A stretch of DNA of 64,000 nt. Source: Pseudophaeomoniella oleicola. Its lineage: Eukaryota; Ascomycota; Eurotiomycetes; Phaeomoniellales; Phaeomoniellaceae. The notes below the pieces were generated by a model, which was given only the letters and a program-made list of their open reading frames with translations, was not told where the DNA came from and did not search any database. Position 1 is the stretch's first letter. The number at the start of each line of letters is the position of its first letter. Position numbers and translations under genes: made by a program. The stretch covers positions 62,001 to 126,000 of the forward strand of contig QWDQ01000032.1 of assembly GCA_003868215.1 (NCBI GenBank). Reading direction: 5' to 3'. This document shows positions 53,641-64,000 of the stretch, one piece after another.

Positions 53641-56600
53641 AACAATTCTCTGCATCCCTACCCCTACGTGGAGACTCCTCCAGGACTCTCTCAACTAAGG
53701 TCATTTGCAGCGGTGTGGCAATTTTCAATTTGATATCATTCTAAGGAACCTAGAAGGTCTCGGCGCGATGGACAGGGCATGATGGCATTGACTTCCGAAA
53801 AAGACAACATCTTCGACCTGTAGTTCAGAGTTTAATATGGCTAGGTAGGCGCAACAAAACGTGCGATAGATCTAGAAAGCAGATCCTCAGTAGCCTAAAC
53901 CGTATATGTCATCCAGATACTCATTCGAGTAATGACAACATAGAAATACGGCTGAATAAGGCAGGTCGCCTTAGACCGTGATCGAGTTTGGGCATGTCAG
54001 AATGATGTTTGGTAAAGTATAAGGGACGAGACAAAGGAATCCAGTCGGTCGGGCCAGACTTTTGGAAGAACACAAATGACTGAACAAGGAAAGGAGGCTC
54101 ATGATTTGAAAAGAAGAAAAAGGATGACAACAAAGAGAAAGATAAATTATCATTGAGAATAATGTCATGTGGGGAACCCCACGATTCATCTTCATCAGAT
54201 TGATTCTGCGGAGAATAATCACGGAATACCTCCTCGGCATCTGTACTATGATGCCCTGAATATTGTGGTCTCAATTACCTTCCTCTCTTCCGCCTTGCCA
54301 CTCACTGAGCATCTAGGATTCTGCAGCGTATAGACAAAGTAAAAGTTCGAGTCTGAATGTGTGTATTAAGAAGGTAACTATCTGGAAAATACCAACGCTG
54401 CTTTTGAGGACTGTTCGAACTAGTAAGATAAAATGGAAGGACCCATCCATAGCAAAAACCTGGGCAGGACCACTCCAAGGTAGGTCCATTCCAACAGACA
54501 ATGATCACGTACTTAAACCTAGATCATCTCACCTCCCACCCTCTTGTGGCGAGCTGGCTTCCGGGAACGGCTTCAACCGCACTGTCGTTGTCTCTTCTGC
54601 CGTCACGCTCTAAGATCTCATGACTTTCCTTCAGCCTCGGAATGGCTGGGATCCGTCCGATTGCCTTTTCGAATTGAAGGCATCCTTGATCAAGAATCAT
54701 CAACAACTTTCAATCAGGCAGGACCATTTCAAGATCCATGAACACACCGCCTGTGACAGATCATGACCGACCCATCCAGATGTCCACATCTGGTAACATG
54801 ATTGGACGATTCAAACAAGATATGAACGGCTCCAGAGTTTCACAACGACGGTGTTCCATTTTTTGAAAACCTCGGACCCGTGATGTGTGAATAAGACAGA
54901 CCTATGTTCTCCCATGACCCTGCCACGCTTCAACAATATAGCTTGAAGTTCTCGGTCTCGAGGATGAATCAAAGCCGATCCAGCTTGAGCAGGTCCCCGT
55001 ACAAGTGTTCGATTTCGTATGTGAAATGGGGCCATCAGCGGCCCGAATGCGGTGAAGCAGAGAGACACCTCGCTTTGATATTGTTCTCATCTTACCCTTG
55101 CAGCTTTTCTTGCTGGGACTGGGCTCTTCCGGGCGTTTATGTCAAAAGACTGGCATGGATCATCTCATGGTCCCGGTATGTAATCTAACCAAGTTATAGT
55201 CTGATGATGTTCGTTCCAAATTTGGATAACATTAATTGGTGAGTGGGCGAGACACCAGAGTCAGAGTCCCGTAAGTGAGGAAGCATCGGGACCCCCTCCC
55301 GCATTTGTCAGTGACGGTGAGGTTGATATGTGTTATCTGAGGTTCTCCGACTATGCTCACATCGTCCGCTCCGTTAGCAGTTGAGGCCATTGCAGCGATA
55401 TTAGACGGATAAACAATAGGTTCAGAATGGTTCAAATGTTGCGAAGAGTTGGTATCCAGCTATGATCCAGTAATGCTTATGACGCGACGGACAAATGATT
55501 TCCTAAAGGCACCATGTTGGTGAGTGGAAGAGCGACTTGGCGGCACCGGACAAGGTCACGCCGGTGCCCATCAGCATCTTGGTGGAAATCAGGACACCGA
55601 CATCATCCAGAGGTATAGGACGACCGTCATACGGGACCTTCGGTTGAAATTTTCGGATGATGCTGTCTCGCTCCTCCTTGAAACGTACGTCCTCATAGAC
55701 GAATCTGGGTACGTGGAATTTCTTCGACTCTTAAGGTCTCTTCCCGTGCCCATCGTAGGTCCGCTCGCGATCCCCCAGAGGTATTTCTCTTCCCTCCATT
55801 TCAAATTCGTAAAGAGTTTCGAGGAGCAATCTCAGTGCTTCATCCCGCGGTCGAACCACGTTATTCATTCTTACCACCACGTATGTTGATGGCGAGGTAC
55901 ACAATGAACGCCGCGATCAGCGCACAAAACAGCGTGATGCCTTAATCTAATTTATGTTCAACGCCCGACCCGTTCGCCTTTGTCCTTTTTGTCTAGGATG
56001 TACTTTCCAGGGAAGCGCCAATTCCCTCCTCCACAGGATCCCCCCTTTCAAGCTTGGTTTGGCCGCAAACCATTTAGCTCTTCTTGTTGGACGGCGTGAT
56101 GAAATAGGATCAGCTATATATTGGTTCTACTTGGACAGCCAGGCAAACTTGGGGCTCCGGGCTGCAATCCACTCCGCCATTGCACCTCTGTCTGTGTAGA
56201 CGGGGGCCAGGGCGTCAAGGAGGGCAGGCTTGTAGAATTTGGTGGCGCCGTGGCCTCCGTCATCATAGGAGGCGTTTACCTGGTCGGCCTTGGTCTCGCC
56301 AGGCATTCGCTGCTCGAAGCAGGAAGAAGCCCGAGATGTGCACCGAGGTGCATAAGACGACGAAGGCTTGCCATGTTGATTCGTCCAGTGTCATCTACAT
56401 TATTGCCATCCTCCTGTTCCTCTGAGGCCTTATTCAGGTTGCGAGCGAGTAAACAAAAGGATTCACGGTAGACCGCCAAGAGCTCTTGCTTGTAAGTCAG
56501 CTCAACAGTGCCCATCCGCTATAAGGATATCTTCGCGCCGATTCTAGCCCCCCTCACCATTGGGCATGTCAATCTCAAATGCCACTATACGACGAAGTTG

Positions 56601-59600
56601 GATGTGCTGCAAGATGAGGGGAAGCATTTGATGGGTAATGAGAGGCTGTTCTTTTGACGCGTTTCTCACGGACTTCATCCAGCGGGCTGTTTGAAGGTAT
56701 TGGAAGGACTTGCACCGGACCGGCGTATGCTTCCTCTGACGACGACGAGGGCGGTGTAACAGGGTGTGAGACAGTACGACCTCTTGCTATCTTCAGAGGA
56801 CAGAAGCTTTTACCCGTTGGAGAGCTGACCTGACAGTTCATGCGTTCCCTAAAGAACAAAACATCACACACGATTGTGTGATCTGCGCTGCCGCTTCGTC
56901 GTGTTAGGTGCAGAGAAAGATCTCTGAATTTGCTCCCACTTATTTCGTTGCGATGGAACTTCAGTTCCAGGATGGTGAACCTATTCGAGAGCTAGAAAGA
57001 CGCATTGTGTTGTGCAATCTCCGGTCACAACGCCTTTTGACGATAGATCGGTTTTTAGTTCAGGATACTGTCGCAGTCTGGTATGCGGCCATGACGTTGC
57101 CGAACTTGACCAAAAAGACTTGCTTGACGCATTGTATCCTAATTACCGGTAGTCTCCACGAAGCAAATCGATCGGTATCTATCACAAAGGGGATGGGATT
57201 AAAGGCTGCGAAAGATCAGCATGTCTTTGCGAGTCTTCAGCAATCGCTGTGACTCACTCGGCGGCTGAAGCGGCGGCTGCAAGAAAAGAGCATATCGGTC
57301 TGAATATTGGCCATTTTGCTTCCCACTTCCTAGCTCGCAATATAGTTGATCGTGATCTCCTCATCAGGGAGTATGTCTCGAGCAGCTGCGAATACGCGCC
57401 AATTCACCGTAGAGGCGAACAAGCCCGTTCAGGAACTCTGTCGAGGAGCATAGCCGCACCCAAACGGTTGTGACGTGTAATCAATATACCGTCGGCTCGA
57501 TTGACGGGGCTCTATCCAGCCCAAACGAAGGGTCTCTCTCAGCTGTCGACGTGTTGCATTCGCTCGGGAAGGTCTTTGATCTGCTGAATGATCAATCAAT
57601 GCGGCTTTTACACGGCGTGCTTGCATGGGTCTCGTTCCTAAGGTTCCACTTCTTTCACTGGAACGGCAACCCTCTTTGGTGACAGCTTGCCGTATGCTCT
57701 GGTGTGCTTGTAGTAACCACTATGGAGATGGAATGCTTGACTACTGACTCTGCGCCATGATAGTCGTCGAATGTATTCGAGTCGTCGAAGCTGTCTTTGA
57801 ATAGTGGTTTCGTAGACCGCCGGTATCAACTATCCATTAAGTTCTCTGGGCCATGGTGGTCCGTGGTCCGGCATTCTGCCAGCAATTTCGGTAGGAGGCA
57901 GAGATCTTTTGTATTCCAGCCACTTCGTAGGTACCGCCAACTGTGGATGCCTGTTGTACAAGCTACGGCGAAGATATGTTGCCGTCTCCTGAGCCGAATC
58001 GCATCTTGCAATATCAGAAACGCACAGAAGGCGAGTAGAACCCGAAGGGTCAATGCAAGGCAGCGTAGTTCGTGCTGCATCTTGCCTATGTGACTGCACA
58101 ACGCAGAGATCCGAGGCCATCAACTGACCGGACACTTAGTCTGCAGTCTTGCATCTCGGTGAACTTCAGGACTTCTAGAGCGGCCAAGAGGGTACGAAAT
58201 GACTCCTAGGCAATCTGAGTAAGACCCATCCCACATGGGCAAGAGAAGACTCTGGTGACGAAGAAAGCAAGCAAATCCGGAACGTCAAAGCCAACCAACA
58301 ACATCGAAAACAGACAAAAGAGATATAAACCCAGAAGAATATACCAAACCCCAAGTATACCAAGGAAAAGATCTTCGAGCCTCAAGATGAACAGAAAGAA
58401 AGGACAACCAACAACAAAAAAGAGAAGGGGATCAAGGAAATATATACCTGAAGAGGGACAACGATCCACAATCCTCGACCATCACGCATAGTATTCACTT
58501 GGGTTCACCGTTTGTATAAAGTGCCTGTTCTGTGCGACAGTGTAGTGAGTGATGGCATTGCAATGCTACGTTACCTGACTTGCTCAGCTTGCTTGGGGAA
58601 ATGAGTGCAGGATCCCAACGGAAAGATGGTTGCGAGGGCTTAGGGATCGGATACGTATCAAAAAAGGGGTTCACAGGGAGTCCGTTTGGAAGCAGTGAAA
58701 GCCGTATCTCAAACATGGAAGATGCATACTTGACAGTGTCTCTGTTGGGGATGCAAGCATTTAAGTCCAGGATAGTGGACAATCAGACCACCAATTGCAG
58801 AGTGTAGCTGTCTGGTGGCAGGCACAGTTAGGTTCGTGAAAGGAGGTGGCAAATGGACAATAGAATGCCTGTGCTGAGAGGCCCGTCGATAAACGTCGCC
58901 TGATTGAATAGCTTCAGCGATGCGAGAATGATGATCCTTACATGGACGAGATATACACGTCCACGGTAGGTGTCAGCAAACGTCATATATTGAAGACGGG
59001 ATGTAACTCATATTGTAAATGCTTGAAAAGAACTCCCAATCTTCCATACATGTCGCACGGACTTCCAGGCGGCGTCTGATTATCTTTCAGTTCAGTGAAT
59101 CGCGATGGTATAGCAGTTTGATATGTAAATTTGTTGATTTTAATTTGTTCTCTGTGTGAGCAGTGTGGTATTTGATCTGATGGATATCTCTAAGATACCA
59201 TATCTGGGGGGAAAGACATTTCGCAGAACGCAAGCAGACAGGTTGCACGCACGTACATTAAGATTGACGCGAGCCTTACATCTTCCATAAGTCTGGACAC
59301 TGTCACAAATCGCAGCCATTTTAGCTGAAATGATGACAGCCGACATACCAAGAAAGTGAGGTAGCATTTCGAACCTGAATACCGTGGGCAATAAAACAAA
59401 GAAAACACATGTTGGGGAACCATAAGGGGACTCGGGGTTATCGGGCTAAGGAAAATACAGTTCGGGGAAAGCTTTCAGAGCTTGCATATCCACTCCCTGA
59501 CGAGCGATGGTACAAGGTGGTGATGCTACCTTCACCCGCTGATTCCACGAAGGTGAAAAACCGAACTCCTCCTTCCTTCCGTACTTCATTGATCGCGATT

Positions 59601-59762
59601 AACGACCAGAGCGCGACCCGCCGGCTATGACAAACTAAAAGGAAAAGCAACAACATTTCCGATTTTGTTGATCGACATTCGGCATTTCGTGACAAGACCC
59701 AGAGCTGCCTTGTATAGCGTTGAGGAATGCGCAAGGTCGACGATTTGCTTTGATTGCCTTGT
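53641..59762. other. 6-kb region without an assembled gene; probable decayed coding sequence
   Basis: Several minus-strand stretches read like protein. Around 56545-56660 there is a helical segment (HQMLPLILQHIQLRRIVAFE). Around 55870-55945 a hydrophobic one (ITLFCALIAAFIVYLA) is followed by a donor-like GTAAGA. At 55505-55860 a long polar frame stays open apart from an internal stop (RDSIIRKFQPKVPYDG, VLISTKMLMGTG). At 58495-58782 there is a short segment with an HSLHC motif. At 53921-54255 a 110-residue polar frame lies behind a good acceptor. Phases do not join into a gene, and overlapping plus-strand frames are also open, so these may be one or more old host genes in decay, or chance. No terminal repeats seen. 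A polypurine-rich stretch lies at 58240-58470. Confidence 0.4.
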
Positions 59763-61054
59763 TTAAGCAGCCGCTGGAGGCTCCTCGGTCTTCTTGTCCT
59801 CGGCCTCCGCAGCAGGCTCAGCAGCCTTCTCTTCCTTCGGCGCATCCGTAGCTGGTGCGGCCTCTGGCTCACCGCTGTCTGATTGAGTCCAGAGAGTCAG
59901 GTTGTCACGGAGCAATTGCATGATGAGAGTGCTATCGCGGTAGGACTCTTCTGAGAGGGAGTCAAGCTCTGCAATCGCGTCATCGAAAGCTTGCTTGGCA
60001 AGATGGCAGGCACGGTCGGGTGAGTTGAGGATCTCGTAGTAGAAAACAGAGAAGTTCAAAGCGAGACCGAGACGAATTGGGTGAGTGGGAGTGAGTTCGG
60101 TTTGGGCAACGTCGGTAGCATTCTAATTGAGATTAGTATGAGAGCTTTGCTGCGGATTAAATAAGGCGAACCTTGTATGCCTCGTGAGCGGCGGTTGCGG
60201 CAACCTTGCGCTTCTCACCAGAGGCGAACTCTGCAAGGTAACGGTGGTAATCACCCTTCCTATAGTGAAATCACATCAGCGTCGACCTCCTTAGGGATGG
60301 ATTGCACCAGACGCACATCTTGTGGTAGAAGACTTTCGATTCACCAGACTCGGCCTTGGGGATCAAAGAGTCGTCCAAAACGTCAAGGACATCTTGGCAG
60401 ACCTTCTCCAGTTCGGTCTCGATCTTTTGACGATAGTCGCGAATGGTGGAGACATGCTTCTCAGAGCCCTTGGATTCCTCCTTTTGCTCGATCGAAGAGA
60501 TGATTCTCCAAGAAGCACGTCTTGTACCGACGACGTTCTTGTAGGCGACGGAGAGCAGGTTACGCTCATCGACGGTAAGTTCACCGCCGAGCTATGAGAT
60601 ATTAGTGGCTTCGTCTTCATGTTGTAAGCTGTCCTCTAAGAGACGTACGTTGGCAACCTCCTATTCGATGTATCAGTAAATGCTCTTTCAAATGGCTGCT
60701 CCGTTTGTCAACTGACCTTCATGTATGTAACCATTTCTTTATCCAACGTTAGCCACCATAGCAACAAGAAGCGCCGCAGTTCTTACCATCGTAGCGCTCG
60801 GCTTGCTCACAGAGCCTCGCCAGGAAAGTCTTGCTGTCAAGTGTGTCAGATCAGGGGTTCGCGGGACCATCGGTGACGGCGGTAGAAGTACCTTTCACGC
60901 TGTAGCACACAAATATATTAGCTATGTTCTCCTCTGGATGATTCACGGCAAGAGACAACAGATTGTGAGCGTGCTTCATCAGGACAGCGTTTGCGCCTGA
61001 TCAAGGTTGCTCCGCACTCCCGTTAGGTAGATTTCCACTTACCTCGCTCGACAT
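59763..61054 (-). CDS. artA: 14-3-3 protein (ArtA/Bmh type) with three microexons
   Basis: Eight exons: 61043-61054, 60892-60899, 60787-60833, 60717-60736, 60649-60660, 60317-60591, 60172-60259, 59763-60122. All introns are GT...AG and the phases add to 274 codons (273 residues). The start reads [20 protein letters not shown], then MVTYMKEVAN and [19 protein letters not shown]. The phosphopeptide-binding groove is intact ([53 protein letters not shown]). The acidic Ala/Glu-rich tail is typical. It binds phosphoserine clients in cytosol and nucleus. The exons of 8, 20 and 12 nt would be missed by most gene finders. Confidence 0.95.
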
Positions 61055-62670
61055 TTTGATGGATGGATTGCGGGTAGAGTGGGAGAAAGTTGTCAAAAAG
61101 ATGGACGCGATCAGATCAAGATTGGATTGCAAAAGAGCAGATAGGTAGAAAAGGCGGTAGAGGGGTTGGTATTTGTGGGAGTGGTTGATAGAATGATTGA
61201 ATGATCGATTGTGAGATTGTTGATTGTTCAGTTGAGAGAACAGAACTAGGACCCTGGCTACTGACGCTAAGTCCGTTATGCGTAGTCAGTGAACCACACA
61301 AATTCATGGGAGGTTCCAGCAAGTAATACGACACCGACACTGACACCGAGAAGACAGTAGAAATAGGGGGATAGAGAATCAGGATTCGAATCAGGACGAC
61401 ATATGCATCATTTGGGATTCGGAATCTCTGAGATCTGGTGGTTATGGTCTAGGCTGAATCCTTTTCTTCCTATAACTTCTTTGCAGACTACTACAGCTAT
61501 TTTGATATCACCATGAATTACTTGACTTAGTGACTGTGCCCAGCAGTGCTGTATCTGTCCTCACGATCATGCCCATGGTTGTTTTCACCCTGCTAAACAA
61601 CCGTTGATCTGCATTACCCTGCAAGCCCAGTGCCATATCAGGATAAACTTAAGGAAACATATCCTGGGCACGCACACTTTCGACAGGACACAAACAAAAA
61701 GAAACTGCCATGGCGAATGTTTGATACCCAATATCAGAATTTCAGGCCACAATTGCTGAAAGCCTATCAATCAGGTAACTAAGGTACTGGAATACCTACC
61801 AATGTAGGTGTAGATACCTAAGATATTGATCCTACTAACCAGTACAGCCTATCTGTGCCTATTCGCCTGTCTTTCCGGCCTGTCGGGGGAGCCCACTGTT
61901 TGCTTCTTGATTGATTGTTCGAAACCAAAACATCTGTGCAGAACCATAAGTTAATCCCGTTACAGGTCCGTCTTGCTTGGAACAGAGGTAATCTAACTCA
62001 CACTCACTTAGACCTGCTGCATGGAATTTGCTATTTGCTCCTATATCCTCTCCTTGTCAATCAATGCCTTTGCCGAAAGACGAATATAATACCTCTGTGC
62101 TCCGTGACACCGTCAAACTTGATAATCACGCAGAGAACAATGATCGCACAAATGAAGGGCACGTGATCCTCTGGGTTTCCCAATCTTACCGAGTGGTTCT
62201 TCAAGATAGAAAAATCCCCCTGTTTACTACGGTACACAGCCTCACCCTTTCAATTTCCACAATAGTTGGCGCCGCATGAGAGCGGAGCGTGTCCATGGCG
62301 AAAATTGGTTCACCAATAAGCGGCGCGTATCAACCATCTCTATCCTTCCACTGCATAGTACGTGGCCTACGCTTGATGGAGGATATCCTGCTCGCCTGGC
62401 GGAAATGACCCGCCAAAAATGTGCCTTACGTTCCCCTCGCTCCCTTTTTTCTACGTGGTACTACGTGGTAATAGGGGGTGCGTCGTCCAAGCCATTGGTC
62501 CGCGTGTCAACAACGTCCGTGTGAACTTACGTCGTAAACCCACATTGCGTAAGGCAATCTAATTGAGCAGAACGTCGAGACATGATGTGCCATTTTTAAC
62601 TAACTTACATACATACAAGTATCTAATTTTCTCTCATGCGACGTTGCGTCGTGTAGTGGCAAAGTGCCGT
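61055..62670. other. 14-3-3 promoter and SERCA 3' flank
   Basis: About 1.6 kb. CT- and GATTG-rich near 61140-61230 (14-3-3 leader/promoter). A tandem ACTACGTGGT-like repeat lies at about 62452-62471. No gene recognised. Confidence 0.5.

Positions 62671-64000
<1,330 letters not shown>

Noticed and set aside
56121-56471. Plus-strand frame with a transporter-like hydrophobic run
   Set aside because: Starts without a good ATG; two minus-strand frames over the same bases look equally protein-like, so strand and frame cannot be decided.

Overview
The window is nuclear DNA of a filamentous ascomycete (Pezizomycotina). Most genes carry short introns of about 46-75 nt, with GT...AG ends and CTAAC- or CTGAC-like branch sites close to the acceptor. 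The gene set is also typical of the group: an ArtA-type 14-3-3 protein, an Asp f 4-like secreted protein, an Atg28-like coiled-coil protein, a Zn2Cys6 regulator, a secreted pepsin-like protease and Shr3. I cannot fix the class from sequence alone. No tRNA, rRNA, CRISPR array or intact transposon was found.

Layout. 0-5 kb: a small charged protein, an unrecognised conserved protein and a 3-beta-HSD/Erg26-like oxidoreductase. 5-9.5 kb: gene-poor, with a mitochondrial-type one-TM protein and candidate tiny secreted peptides. 9.5-17.3 kb: an Izh3-like PAQR protein, a long disordered protein with a 5'-UTR intron, and the Asp f 4-like protein, separated by AT-rich, microsatellite-rich DNA. 19.9-25.2 kb: an alpha/beta hydrolase, a folylpolyglutamate synthase-like gene with one junction that will not splice canonically, and a zinc alcohol dehydrogenase of formaldehyde-dehydrogenase type, all on the minus strand. 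28.4-35 kb: a classical SDR, the Atg28-like protein and a DCAF7/An11-type WD40 protein with a long disordered N-terminus. 35.6-39.7 kb: an NmrA-like oxidoreductase and a Zn2Cys6 regulator, tandem on the minus strand. 40.5-47.7 kb: phosphopantetheine adenylyltransferase, a P-loop sulfotransferase-like protein, Shr3, a CSA/ERCC8-like WD40 protein and a small unknown. 49.2-53.6 kb: a six-exon sugar transporter, a low-complexity gene of uncertain structure and a pepsin-like protease. 53.6-59.7 kb: about 6 kb without a gene I can assemble, with protein-like but interrupted segments on the minus strand. 59.7-64 kb: a 14-3-3 gene with three microexons (8, 20 and 12 nt) and the 3' part of a SERCA Ca2+-ATPase that runs off the window.

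Most genes are unrelated housekeeping functions: CoA synthesis, Ca2+ transport, signalling, nucleotide-excision repair, ER chaperoning of permeases, autophagy. I see no convincing biosynthetic cluster. The NmrA/Zn2Cys6 pair is the only neighbourhood that resembles a regulatory unit. Exon coordinates below were worked out by hand from splice signals and reading-phase agreement.
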